64,000 nt of DNA from contig MU405301.1 of assembly GCA_022836615.1 (NCBI GenBank), positions 1 to 64,000 on the forward strand, in the 5' to 3' direction. This document shows positions 46,488 to 58,564 of this stretch, piece after piece (the first letter of the stretch is position 1; every line of letters begins with the position of its first letter). The notes beneath the pieces were generated by a model that ran no database searches, was not told the origin of the DNA, and was given only the letters and a program-made list of their open reading frames with translations. A program made the translations under genes and the position numbers. The stretch is from Annulohypoxylon bovei var. microspora (Eukaryota > Ascomycota > Sordariomycetes > Xylariales > Hypoxylaceae).

Positions 46488-46498
46488 CATCGCATTTC

Positions 46499-46505
46499 TT
46501 TTTTT
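46499..46505 (+). terminator. RNA polymerase III terminator of the tRNA-Asp gene
   Basis: A run of seven T residues begins 12 nt after the tRNA 3' end, the usual Pol III termination signal. Confidence 0.85.
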
Positions 46506-47638
46506 GCATTATGTAGCGTTTTATCTTTTTGAATCGCATCTCAATTAATGCGAGAAACATGCATTTCCTCTTTTTTTGTGCTCGTTGGTTGAAGTTTGGT
46601 CTCCTGTACATACATATGCCTGCCTATCTTCCATATATACCTATGTGATACAATAATCACTCACTTATGTTCGTTCCTACTCGGTTGGGTTTTTGAGCTG
46701 AGTTGGATTTTATTGTAGTATTCTCTCCTCCATTAAGTTCACTTTCTGTGTTTGCGAGCTAGAAGCAAATACCCGTCTTTTATGTGTTTGTCTATAGGAC
46801 ATCACCGAATACAATAAAATCGCCCATCGATGTCGACTAGTAACGGAAGATGTCTTATATGATCTTACTCTGTTTCTCTCGTTTGCGACTTATTATGAAC
46901 GCATTGGGTGATACATTGATACTTCTTTGCGAATGTACCTACCTAGCAGCTGCTTAGTTAGTTAGGTACCTACGCACCACGCATGGCCGAAGGTGATCCC
47001 GCCTTGAGGATATATATTATAAAAAAGTTGGTAAACCGATGGGCGGGCGTCATATCGCTCGTTACTTTTCTAGTTAGAAAAGATATTATAATTAGAAATC
47101 AAAGCGAATACTCTTTAGCTCGGAATCCTGAGTCTGGTTGGCTTCCCTAGCAGTCGAATATAGCCGCCGGCTTGACGGAAAGCTTAATCTAGATCGAGTC
47201 CAATATTTGCCTCTCCGAAGACTCATTTTCCCACAGACGAGCCCCATGGGGAAAGACAAATTGCTACTTCGGGCATCGTAGTCCCGGAAACTGGGAAAAT
47301 TGCTGTGGGGATGAAGGCATTAGCTGCGAGAAGACGACATGCTGGTATAGACTCTAGCCTATGATTGGCTCGAAGTCTTGATATTGGAACATAATGAGGG
47401 TTCTAGAGTCGAAAACCAGGCAACGAAGATATTGTCATTCTCATGTGATTGGACCCTCGTTATGAAGAGCACCCCACCGTGGAAGCTCTCGAGAAGCTTC
47501 GCCAAATAACGCCGTGGTGCTGTGCTGCTCTCTAAGCTCAGATACTTATAGGCCCTGGGTATAGGGTCATGCATGTGTGATCGTATTGTAACTGCAGAGT
47601 ATAGATCATCTAGCGTGCAGTGACGATCTCTCACGACA
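46506..47638. other. Intergenic region, LPMO promoter
   Basis: 1.1 kb with TACCTACCTA and TTAGGTACCTAC motifs (about 46935-46975). A leftward 91-codon ORF (47634-47359) overlaps the LPMO promoter and has no recognisable features. No gene is supported. Confidence 0.45.
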
Positions 47639-48841
47639 ATGGCGCCTTCGAACTTCCTACCGTCTGTTATCGTTTCCGCTCTGCTCTCAGCAGTCAGCGT
47701 ACAAGCTCACGGCATTGCCAGCGCCGTCGTGATAGACAGCACATTGTAAGCTACGAGGAAGAGCCCGGGCGTTTTTAGTCCATTCTTATGACTGACGTTT
47801 GAATGTAGCTACGATGGCTATAACCCTAGTTATCAGTGGAAGAGTCCACCTCCAACCGTAGTTGGGTGGGCAGTCCCGGACGACTTACAGTATGTCATTG
47901 TCACCGCGTCGTGATGACTACAACACATGAGTTTAACTAATCTCTGAACTGTGTAGAAACACGTTCATCTCTCCTGATAAGTTCAACACCGCCGATATGG
48001 TATGCCACCTGGGTGCCAAGCCGGCGGGTGCGGCTGCTCCCGTGAAGGGTGGCGATGTGATAGAAGTGCAGTGGACGCCGTGGCCTATCTCGCACAAAGG
48101 ACCTGTCCTGGATTATCTTGCAAACTGCAACGGACCCTGCGTAAGTTTCATATATCCATCCACTTTGAGCTGGATGTAAATTCCCCGCAAAGGGCTAACC
48201 GTCCTCTAGGAAACCGCCGACAAGACCAAGCTCAAGTTTTTCAAGATCGGAGAGGTTGGCTGGGTCGACAAGGCTAGCGATCTGTGGGCGGCTAACGTGC
48301 TCACCAATAATAACAACAGCTGGCTGGTTCGAATCCCCGAGGACATCGCTCCAGGCAACTACGTGCTCAGGCACGAAATAATCGCACTCCACGTCGCCGG
48401 CAACACCAACGGAGCCCAGTCCTACCCATTCTGCTATAACCTCGCCGTTGATAGCAAAGGCACCGCCAACCCTGACGGCATTCCAGCGACCGAATTCTAC
48501 AAGGCCAACGACCCAGGCATTAAGTTCGACCTGTTCTCGCACCCAACGGCATACGTGATCCCTGGCGTAAGCAAGACCTGATATTGCTTTTTGATATTGA
48601 GGCTGACATCTGACATCATACCCAGCCTGCCTTGTACAGCGGAGCGCTCTCGGTGAGTCAGACTAAGCCAGGGCCTATCACAGCCACAGCCACCGGCGTA
48701 TATGCGTTTACTGCGGCGGCGGCGGCTGCTCATGCTAGGGATGCAGTCGCGACGCCAGAGGCTGCACCTGCGCCGACTACCCTTGTGCGTGCAGCTCGAG
48801 CAGCGTCGCCTGCAGTGCCTCTCGTCACCCCGGCGTTATGA
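47639..48841 (+). CDS. Secreted AA9 lytic polysaccharide monooxygenase (314 aa, 5 exons)
   Basis: Exons 47639-47745, 47809-47889, 47957-48140, 48210-48566 and 48626-48841 join in frame. The signal peptide ends VSVQA, so the mature protein begins at His24, the N-terminal copper ligand of AA9 enzymes. The second copper histidine is about H109 (PISHKGPV), and the axial tyrosine block is QSYPFCYNL (Q194, Y196). HEIIALHVAG and LFSHPTAYVIPGPALYSG are further family blocks. AA9 enzymes oxidatively cleave cellulose or related beta-glucans using Cu and H2O2/O2. The C-terminal about 55 residues are an Ala/Pro/Thr-rich tail without a CBM1 cellulose-binding domain. Splicing across the fourth intron is needed to restore PGPALYSG. 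Confidence 0.93.
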
Positions 48842-50466
48842 TATCGGCTAGGCTAGGCTATAGGAGGTTAGCATTTCTTGTAGCTGACCAAGTCGGTTGA
48901 TAATGGTCGGGTAGCACGGATGGAGAATAGCGAACACTTCTAATTCTCCTTGTTGGGTCGACACTAGGCTGTTCGCGGTTTCAATACTTCGTACCAAGGC
49001 CTACTTGGCCAAGTACGAATTTATACTACCCAATTCCATGATATGATAGCGTTAGGTGGTTTGATTGCCGAATTCGTAAGCAGGTAAGGAAACATTGAAA
49101 GCCAAGGTTGAGCTTGCGAAAAGGCGCGTCAACCAAGCTTTTTCTCCCGTCGTGAATAACTCGTGGAACACTTCTCTCCGTCGCAATTCGCGCCTGTTTC
49201 ATGCCGAATCTGGTATTCCGCATCGTGTGTATTGAACGCGAGGCTAGCAGTATCCAGTTTCGATGTCAGGCTAGTGTTACTCCATACTACCACCAATACG
49301 ATCCTTTTGCCTATCATAAGACTATCGCTTCGTTTTTCATCCTGAAATACACGTGCGGCCGACTAGGTGAACTGGACTAGATCGGGCAACATACTCGTTG
49401 CGGTTATGAACCATCGGTGCACGCATAGCGGACGCCCGCGAAAAGCATACTGCATACTGCAACCTCGTTAATTTTGTTGTGCCAAAGACTCATGAAACGG
49501 ATTAGGGTCGTCATGACGATCAAAACACAACAGATGACCCATCCTCTCGGAAATGATGATGAGCCTTGGCGCCTCCAGACTTATTGCGTGCCCCGTTCAA
49601 GCTACGCCCGAACCGGCCGAGACTAGCGACGCTCTGCCGGGAAGAAAGGACCAGGGGTCGCAGCTCTTTGGCCCCCCTTTGGCTCGCTCTGGTTCGCTTT
49701 GGCTCGTGAAGAATTCTTGGCGCCTCCAAGAAGGTCCAAGGATGGGAGAGGAAGGACTAGGATTTAGTCACGTGGCACGCTGATATGCTCGGTTGAAGTT
49801 CTAGACTTGTCCTAGGTAGGCATGTAGGAATTATTATTCTGGCTTATGTACGTGTTGACAGCGGGTGGGCAAATTCGCTGAAGAAAAATAATAATAATAA
49901 TAAAAATATCCCTGACAACAATACCTTACCTAGACGGCCGCCATTTTTATTTTATTTTTTTCCAAGTTCCCAACACCGACACTTGGATGGCTTTAGGACT
50001 TTAGGTACATCTTTAGTCTGATGATTGATGAGACTTGGCTTGGCTAGCTTGGATCCTTCTAAGACTTTGACGGCTCTCGCTCTTTATTTTTATTTCCCTC
50101 ACATAATTCGTAACAAAAGATCTCCGCTCTTTAATCCGCGGTTTGCATAGGTACTAGTAGCGTGTCTCGTCCGAGAGGAGCCCTCTTCTCTGGTTTAGTC
50201 ATCAGATGGTTCCGCTCTATAGCAGCATCCAGACACGCTGACCTCTACCGTCATGCGGACTGGTTGTCTGGCCCGGCCTACTCGCTCACCTCCATGAACC
50301 GATAACACCTAATCGGAATTGGGTCGTCTGCTCTGCTCGCTCGCTTCACCGCTCCGAGTCCGCGCGTGTGTCACCTTGCTGCTGAAACTTCGGCCGAGAC
50401 GACGACGCTTCGGGTTTCAATACGAACTCCCCCAACCCATCGCCCCCCATTCCCCTAATCCCCCCA
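48842..50466. other. Intergenic region, Zn2Cys6 gene promoter
   Basis: 1.6 kb. It contains two copies of CTTGGCGCCTCCA (about 49565 and 49723), a purine-rich strand run opposite TTTGGCTCG-type repeats (about 49670-49705), an (AAT)n stretch (about 49888-49905), and a pyrimidine-rich leader before the next start. No coding sequence is supported. Confidence 0.45.
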
Positions 50467-53000
50467 ATGGACAACGGGAAGTCGCCGGCGTCCAGCACCA
50501 CGACGACCAAGAGCCCCGTGTACAGCTTCGTGGCGCCGTCGCGCAGCGTCAAGCGCCCCCGCCCCGTGAAGAGCTGCCTGGAGTGCCGCAAGCGGAAGCT
50601 GCGGTGCGACCGCGGCTCGCCGTGCGCCCAATGCCAGAAGGCCCAGCGCGCCTGCCGGTACGCGGCCGAGGGCGAGGTCGTCAGCCTCAGCGACGAGGGC
50701 TCCGACGCCGAGACTCCCGAGAGGACCGTCAAGCGGAACCGCGCCGCGGCCGGGGCGCTGGTGGCCACTAGCCAGGACGGGTCCGGCCAGAGAGGAGGCG
50801 ACGCGAGCTACGCCGCCGTGCTCGAGGAGCACGCTATCAGACTCGAACGCTTAGAGAGTCAACTGATATCGAGGACGTCGTCGATCGCGGAGTCGAGCGG
50901 CGCGCCGGCACAGCGGCCTACCGCGTCGTCGCTTACGATTCGTGGGTTGACGGTGAAAGGGGGACTGCGGTCCCGGTTCTTCGGCCAGATGAGCACCCGC
51001 GTTCTGGTTAACCTCGTGAGTTGTGCTTTGCTTCGCTTTATCCGATGGCCCTTGATTATATCGTCGAAATGTCTTGACTAACTCGGCCACAGTTCGATGA
51101 GGCGAAGGACTTCATGTTCAGTAGGAACAAGTCCGCCGATATTCGGGAGATGTTCTTGAACATCCAGAAGATCCACAAGGCCCTTCAGGATGAGCATCGC
51201 AAGTCCATCGCCCCGATTACTGTATTCGTAGACTCGATGACGCCAATACAGAAGCGGATGGCCGATGTGTTACCAAGCAAAGCGGTCTGTGATACTCTGC
51301 TTAATATATATTTGAGTGGATCTGAGACCATTTATCGTGTTCTGCATATTACCTCATATATGAGGCAATATAACCAGTATTGGGAAGGTAAACCTCAACC
51401 TGACACATTTCTACCCCAGCTCCTCTCAATACTATGTGTTGGATATCGGTACCTAGGGGCTGGCAAAGGCCAATATCCTGACCGAGAAGGAATTCACATC
51501 CCGACAGCTAGCTCCCTTGTAAGAACCTGGCTCGACAGCCTCCGGGGAAAGCAACTGGTCGAATTTAGCACTCTTCAGACAGAGATCCTCCAGCTCATGG
51601 CTCAAAGGATGATCAACCCACAAAACCAGGAATCTTGGACGCACCTCGGCCTCATCGTGCGAATGGCGATGACTATGGGATTTCATCGAGAACCTTCGGA
51701 GTTCGGGCAGAAGATATCACCGTTTTGGGCAGAGCAGAGGAGGAAGTTGTGGTATACGATACTCGAACTAGACGTTCACATGTCCATGCAGTGTAACCTC
51801 CCTTGCTGCATCCGAGAGGGCGATTTCACGTGTCTCCCCCCTAGAAACCTTGACGATGCCGATATCCACCCTAATATAGATCAACTCCCTCCCGCAAAGC
51901 CTATCGACCAAGACACCGATTCACGTGTTCAGGTGTTCGCCGCCAGCACCTTGTCCATGCGCTTCAGGGTTGTCGACGTCATCAACCGTACCGACAGTCT
52001 TCAGGACTATCAACAAGTTTTGGAGCTCGGCAACGAACTAGAACGAGTATTCGAAGATGTAAGATATATTGTTCCGCCGACTCATTCAAATGATATGCAA
52101 GAAGTTCGTCGGCGGTGGATGACGAGGGTCGTATTAGACATGCATTGCCGTCGACCTCTACTAGCACTATATCGACCTTTCGCTTTGAGCGATTCAGATG
52201 TTCCTCAGCAAATCATGACTGGATATCTGAGGTCATCAATGGTCCTACTTTCCTATCTAGACGAATTAGATCCTTCATCCCCCGATTACCATCACATCTG
52301 GCACATGCACCAATTAGTCCTCAAACAAGAAATCCTCCAAGCCGCCTTTAGCATCTGCTACTACATGAAGCAGTCCATCCACGGTTCCGCGTCGCCGGTA
52401 CCGTCGCACTTAGATTCAAACGTCAAATCGGAATCTGCGGAGGAATCATGCATCATTGCATCGGAGAGTTCAATATTATTATCTCTGCCACGATTAAAAA
52501 GTATCGTCCAAAAAGTATTAGATACTATGAACAAGAGAATACGGGAGATTGGGACAGACCTAAGAGACGTGGTCTCGCTTACGGTCGTATTCAATACCTC
52601 TCTAGGCGGGACGCCGGAGCAGAAACGGGAAGCTATTAAGATGGGGTTGCAGGCGATCTTGGACGCGGGCATGCAAGCGATACACGCGAACCAAGAGAAC
52701 ATCGCTTCGATGCCGGTGAGAATGACTCCTAACCACATATTTCAGAACAGATTATTAACGTTCTATCAACAGATTATGCCGTCGCCTGTGTCAGTACAGA
52801 TGAATACCCTCCAGCCTACCTCCGGTTTCGTGACCCATATACAACCCTTCATGACGACGCCGGAAACCCCCAATTCTGTATGTTTCTACCCGCAAACCGT
52901 TACCGAGGAAGCCAGTCTAATTAGTCAGGTACCGGACGACTTGGCTGCTCTTTGGGACATGGAATTTTGGAATCCGCTCCTCCAATCCGGACCGTCTTGA
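50467..53000 (+). CDS. Zn2Cys6 fungal-specific transcription factor (818 aa, 2 exons)
   Basis: Exons 50467-51015 and 51093-53000 (77-nt intron, gtgagt donor, ctaac branch). The binuclear zinc cluster is CLECRKRKLRC...CAQCQKAQRAC, with cysteines at about 37, 40, 47, 53, 56 and 63, preceded by a basic patch (SVKRPRPVKS). A heptad-like helix for dimerisation follows (YAAVLEEHAIRLERLESQL). The second exon holds the fungal-specific regulatory domain, with the SLVRTWLDSLRGK...FSTLQTEILQLM region and HLGLIVRMAMTMGFHREPS, then WAEQRRKLWYTILELDVHMS. It is a nuclear regulator; target genes are unknown. The thiolase gene lies downstream on the same strand, but 1.4 kb separates them. Confidence 0.93.
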
Positions 53001-54442
53001 TGTCGAAAACCGGACCTCCTCCCGCCCTCTTTATATTTGGTTCTCTAGAAACCGACAGGCTCGTTTGCACCAACGTTTAGTGAAGCGAGCCGTTTACCTG
53101 TAAACTTATGCGTTGTTCCTGGGAGGTACTCGCAAATCTGCTTTTGTGGGATCCATCAATGTAGGCACTGTCATCGGACTTCTACCTACCTATATACCGC
53201 GTAGAATACGTCTTACCAAGCTGGACTCCAAATCCGGCTTTATTATCTGGATATATCTAAACACCCAACCCTCTCATCGGCGACAAGAAATACGCTGGCA
53301 CAAGGAAAAGACGACATCTCGATCGCTTATCCCCTCAACATACTACATCTAACTACTTGTTATCATATACCACAAATCTATATTTTACTAGAATCATTCA
53401 CCATTCCGACCATCCCGATAATGGCGATCTCGCTAGCATCCCTTGAAACATTACCACGACAAAGACTAAGATAAATATTTCCATATGCTACTATTTATAC
53501 GATAGAGTTTTGATGATTAAGGCTCCAATTATGAGGAGCCAACCAATCATACAGTGTACACTTAACAAAACAATGACGGCTACTGGTGAGGTTAATATTC
53601 GCTTAGCTTTAGCAGATATGATCGTGAGGTAGCACAGTGGCGTGCTCCTGAGTGTATGACTTAGCAGGAGAAGAGGAGCGAATTCAAACCAAAACTGTTA
53701 TATTGTACTACTTGTTCGTTTTGACTTCTGGCCGACCCGTTCGGCAAGTACAACCTATTGATGATAAAGATACGCATGTCTGATTAGCTGTATGAACAGT
53801 AATGAATAAACAGACTTTGATATTACATGTTTTCTTCTATATCTGATATGCTCCTTATAGTACATACTACATAGGTACTCGTCACACTACCTTCGATGTT
53901 GCGTCTCGGAAACATACTACATTGGTGATTGACATGATAACATTAACTACCTAGTTACTATAGCTATATAATGTTACATAAGCTATCTAGTCCTGTTTCC
54001 CAAAGCCTCCCGAATTACTATTACCCACGCAGTATTGTATTATGTAAGCATACCTAGGTATAATATTCAACCAATTAGATCACAAAGACTATACCAATTC
54101 GGGTATTGCCTCGGCATATTTTAGGCCCCGCGTGGAGAAAGCTCCTTTCTCCACATCTCCGCACACCCTTGCAGTAGCCAGGGGCGATCCGTTGTTAGGA
54201 GTTCTAGAATGTTATTTAAATTAGAGGCTTGCCGTATTCATATTATGACGACACTCTTATATTACAAACTTCCGATTTGTATTTGAGACATTTAACGTGT
54301 GGTCGGACAAGATATTGGACATAATTGTGTCTCATTATCCCCTGGGTTAGCTCTAACTATTGAGATCAGTATTTTATCAATCTAAAATACTTATTTTATA
54401 CACGGACTTCGTACTTGAACCTTCGTGGAGTCAAACGTCAAA
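53001..54442. other. Intergenic region between the Zn2Cys6 gene and the thiolase gene
   Basis: 1.44 kb, AT-rich in the right half, with a TACCTAGGTATA motif at about 54051-54062. ORF 53113-53352 is the only rightward frame above 60 codons and shows no motif. I see no gene. Confidence 0.45.
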
Positions 54443-55875
54443 ATGCCGGCCAAACAGAAGCAACCAGTGTACGTCCTGGGCGTGGGCATGACCAAGTTCA
54501 TCAAGCCTCGGGGCAAGGTCGACTACACGGAGCTAGGCTTCGAAGCTGGCGTCAAGGCCATGCTCGATGCGAAAATCAACTACGACGATGTCGAGCAGGG
54601 CATCGCCTGTTACTGCTACGGCGACTCTACTTGCGGGCAGCGGGTGTTCTACCAATTCGGCATGACTCAGATTCCTATCATCAATGTCAACAATAACTGC
54701 TCCACGGGGTCGACCGGTCTGTCTATGGCCCGGAATACCATCTCTTACGGTGGCGCCGACTGCATACTCGTCGTGGGTTTCGAGAAGATGATGCGCGGCA
54801 GTCTACAGTCATTCTTCAACGACAGGGAAAACCCCACCGGTACCTCGGGCAAAATGATGGCGGAGACTCGAGGTTACACGAAGGCCCCCGGCGCTGCTCA
54901 GATGTTTGGCAACGCTGGGAGGGAGTATACAGAGAAGTACGCATGACCCTATTGTTTCCTCCTTGCTTAGCCGAATTAACAATTCGTCATAGGTATGGCG
55001 CGAAACTCGAGGACTTCGCCGAGATCGCCAGGGTCAACCATGCGCACTCTATTAACAACCCGTACTCGCAATTCCAGGACGTCTACACGCTCGACCAAGT
55101 CATGCAATCGCCCATGATCCACGAGCCGCTCACCAAGCTGCAGTGCTGCCCGACCTCGGACGGCGGCGCCGCCGCGGTCCTCGTGTCGCAGGACTTCCTG
55201 GACGCGCGCCCGCAGCTCAAGGACCAGGCCGTGCTGATCGCGGGGCAGTGCATGGCAACCGACTCGCCGGCGCTGTTCTCACGCAGCGCCATCGACCTGG
55301 TCGGGTACGACATGAGCGCGCGCGCGGCCGCAACCGCGCTCGCCGAGGCCGGCGTCGCGCCCGCCGACGTCCAGGTCGTCGAGTTGCACGACTGCTTCTC
55401 CACCAACGAGCTCGTGACCCTCGACGCCCTGGCGCTGTGCGCCCCCGGCAAGGCCCACGAGATGGTGCGCCGCGGCGACATCACGTACGGCGGCAAGTTC
55501 GTCGTCAACCCCTCCGGCGGCCTGATCTCTAAGGGCCACCCCCTCGGCGCGACGGGCCTCGCGCAGTGCGCTGAGCTCGTCTGGCACCTGCGCGGCTGGG
55601 CGAACAACCGCGCCGTCCCGCACACGCGCTTCGCGCTGCAGCATAACCTCGGCTTGGGCGGCGCCGCGGTGGTTACCGTGTATAGCCGTCCGGATGGGGG
55701 CGAGGCGCAGACGGTGGACTCGCAGAAGGTGGGTGAGAGGAATGGGCTCGGGTACAATCCCGCGGTCGAGGCGAAGGGGTTTACGGCGCTGCAGGCGAGG
55801 AGCGTGTTGAGCAGGACTAAGTATAGCGAGTGGGCGCTGCAGGATACGGGGAGGAAGGTGCAGGCGAGGTTTTGA
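54443..55875 (+). CDS. SCP2-type thiolase / acetyl-CoA C-acyltransferase-like (458 aa, 2 exons)
   Basis: Exons 54443-54936 and 54993-55875 (56-nt intron) join KYGAKLEDF in frame. Thiolase residues: the acyl-accepting cysteine at C86 in [13 protein letters not shown]; the HDCFSTNEL motif; and the C-terminal [14 protein letters not shown] block. The order and spacing match the SCPx thiolase domain, without an attached SCP2 lipid-transfer domain. Such enzymes cleave 3-oxoacyl-CoA, often branched, in peroxisomes. The C-terminus ends Ala-Arg-Phe, similar to but not a standard PTS1, so peroxisomal location is uncertain. Codon use in exon 2 is strongly GC-rich compared with flanking DNA. The start was chosen at caaaATGCC, which begins the conserved N-terminal strand. 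Confidence 0.93.
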
Positions 55876-56681
55876 TGGTGGGTAGGGGTATGTAGTGGGG
55901 GAAAGGGGGAGGTGTGAGATTGATGGGAATGCCTAAGGGTATTGTGGTAAAATAATGTGTTTTGTTATGACAGTTAGCGTGTTAGGATTTGTTTAGGCAT
56001 GTAACAACGAGGAGTTCTATAGGTATGCATTCATCAGCTAGTTGTCTTAGTTAATGAGTGGAATATACATATACCTAGGTACTAGGTATGAATGGGGGTT
56101 GAGTCTGATGGCCAATGACGAGGGAAAGAGTGAAGGTGAAGCGGGTTAACAGAACTATCAACGACGTCTTAGGAAGAGGAGTATATGATATAGAAACCAT
56201 ACTTATCTGACCACAGCAACTCCTTAATACAGAAACAACGGTTATTACACGTAAAAATTATTAGCCTATTCATAATCGTTTTTTACGTCAAAGTTTTTCC
56301 AAGGTGACTTTCCTCTAAATTTGAACTAAGCAGCAGCTTATTAATAATCTGTCTGATAGAATTATTGCTTTTAGCTATCGATTCATTTTTAAAGTGCGTT
56401 TTCTGACAATAACTGTTCTGATAAAGCTGTGGGCGATGGGGCTGTGCCGTCCTACATGTAGAGGACGGAGGGCAGACGAATAGTGCAGCTTTACGTCTAA
56501 GATCCATTGGCACTCATAACAACTCAGTTCAATTAGTAGTGCGTCAGCGGATTTTGAGGCGTTCCGCGGAGATCTACATGATTTCTCTCTCATCTCATAT
56601 CGCCTACCGTCTGTCTTATGGTACCTATGTCACATAATCTGAGCTTATGCGTAGTGAAATATACTGAGGGTTGTTTAGTCA
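55876..56681. other. Convergent intergenic region
   Basis: 806 bp between the facing stops of the thiolase and S51 genes. TACCTAGGTACTAGGTA occurs at about 56071-56087. The short leftward ORFs (56513-56283 and 56593-56375) lack features. No gene is supported. Confidence 0.45.
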
Positions 56682-57599
56682 TTAGACCACTACCTGCCGT
56701 GTTCCTAGATCATACTTGTCGCCATCCTTAAGAAAGTAAAAAATAGACGAGCTATTTGGAAGATTCTTCAAGTCGCTCCCCTCTCTCGACCAGAATCCAC
56801 CGTCGTAGATGATCACATACGTGCCTCGGTACACCTCAGCGTCATTCTTCGACACAATGAGAGCAGTGTTCTCATCGATAGCAATACCCAGCAGCTCTGG
56901 CTGCACCTTGAGGATATCGAACATATCGAACTGGCGATTGCGCACAAGCACGTGCTGGTCGATAGCGGCGTTCTTCAGGAAACCAAACCCTACTTGATGA
57001 TCGCCCACCAGAATTTGGTTGTTGGCTGTGTCACCGCGCGCTAGAAAACTGCCCTGGATCGAAGCCCCCGCCGAGCTGCCGCTAACTACACCACCGCGAT
57101 CGAGTACCTCGTGGAATAGCTGTTCCGTAAGAGTGCCCGCGTACGCGTCCACTAAGCGCCACTGACGGCCTCCCCCAAAAAACACCCCCTTGGCTGCCCG
57201 CAGTGGGGCCACGAACTCTTCCGTGTTGGCGACTTCCGGGTCATACGTGTGTAACACGGTCACATTCTAGATTTTAGTTAGTGGTGCTACACAGGGCTTG
57301 GAATTTCACCGTACCGTAGCACCAAGCCGGCGGAACGTGCTCGCGGATGCGGCATCATTGTCGTAAGTCGGCGCCCCGTCAGCGGTCGGGATTGTGATAA
57401 TAGGGGCGTCGGGGCCCCCGGCTAGGTCAATGATGCGCTGGTAGATGGCGTCGTCCTGAGCGTTACCGCCTATGATCACGAGAGTCCCGTTTTCGGGCCC
57501 CACGTACGGCGATGTTTGGCGCTCGGCGACGGAGCTCGCCGAGACGAGGGCGGCTTGGGCGATTAGAGCCAGGGTGGAGATCGGGATAAGGCCTTTCAT
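56682..57599 (-). CDS. Secreted S51-family, cyanophycinase-like protein (289 aa, 2 exons)
   Basis: Exons 57599-57315 and 57266-56682 (48-nt intron, gtacgg donor, ctaac branch, ctag acceptor). The N-terminus is a clear signal peptide (LIPISTLALIAQAALVSA). The body has the class I glutamine amidotransferase-like fold of peptidase family S51: GTLVIIGGNAQDD at the start, GVFFGGGRQWRLVDAY, and the nucleophile elbow VVSGSSAGAS with Ser at about 160. Cyanophycinases are bacterial exopeptidases that degrade cyanophycin; fungal secreted members have unknown substrates, so a dipeptidase or isoaspartyl-type peptidase role is inferred. The gene faces the thiolase gene. Confidence 0.88.
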
Positions 57600-58564
57600 G
57601 ATTGTTGGCCGTCTGAGTTGAGGGTAGAGAGGTCGGGATATAGATTCTGACTACCTACCTAGCTATCTTTTTATATTCATCTGCTTTGGATATTGTGCAA
57701 TCGGTTGTAAAAGAAAGATCCGATCACTTCCCCACTCCCAAGAGTTGAGATAGCGAGACCTTCCTATTCCATCTTGTTTTTGACCCTGGCAGCCAACCGG
57801 ATTGTTTAATTCCATGTCGTGCAACTGAGAGTATATATCGCCATCTATGGCGCACATCTCGAAATAAATGACTATTGAACGCATTTAAGGTATATTGCAA
57901 CATCATTAATGTCGATCCCATCTTGACTTAACGTATCTAATGAATTTTATCGAGCAGCAAGATCTTGAACACCCTTCTCTCGGATTGGCTACCCAAGTAC
58001 TTAATATTTACGTATATTCTAGCAATGCGTTCAAACTATTGCGTAGCATGGTAGGTTCTTCATTTTATAGGAGAGTTTATCGATTTATGGTACACAAGTT
58101 AGATAAGGTTAAAAATGGAGGTATGTCGAATAGCATTTACCAGAAAAAGAAAGAGATACCGATCAAATGAGAGGTAGGTTGGTAAGTAGAAAGTGCAAGT
58201 GATGTCTTTAGCTGGTTGTTACTGCTACCAACTCTATAGCTCTCTCCCCTTATCGTATATTTCCGATAGTCTAACATGACTTCTCTGTGCCAACGACAAC
58301 TTAACTTGTTGCACTTACAACTTACCCTTTAATACTATATAGCTATGGATTAAGTAGGTACCTATTCAACAACTATTTCTCCTCTGATAAATTACCCTCG
58401 TCACTATTCACGCATTCCTTATATTTAATTTTAATACATGATATGCTTTGCGCCGAGCTTCACACTCATTAACTTGACCTAAAGCCCTACTTATCGTCGA
58501 CCCGTTCCCCTATTTATATTTATGCTATTGGTTTTAGAAATCTCGAGCGGAACCAAGATCAGCT
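57600..58564. other. Divergent intergenic region between the S51 and 2EXR genes
   Basis: 965 bp, AT-rich, with TACCTACCTAGC beside the S51 start (about 57650) and TAGGTACCTATTC at about 58354. It should hold promoters for both genes. I see no coding segment. Confidence 0.45.

Noticed and set aside
47359..47634. 91-codon leftward ORF upstream of the LPMO
   Set aside because: It overlaps the LPMO promoter and shows no signal, motif or splice structure.
50319..50771. 150-codon rightward ORF rich in Arg and Pro
   Set aside because: Frame-shifted shadow over the leader and zinc cluster of the Zn2Cys6 gene.
55083..55757. 224-codon leftward ORF
   Set aside because: Antisense to the GC-rich thiolase exon with clear catalytic motifs on the plus strand.
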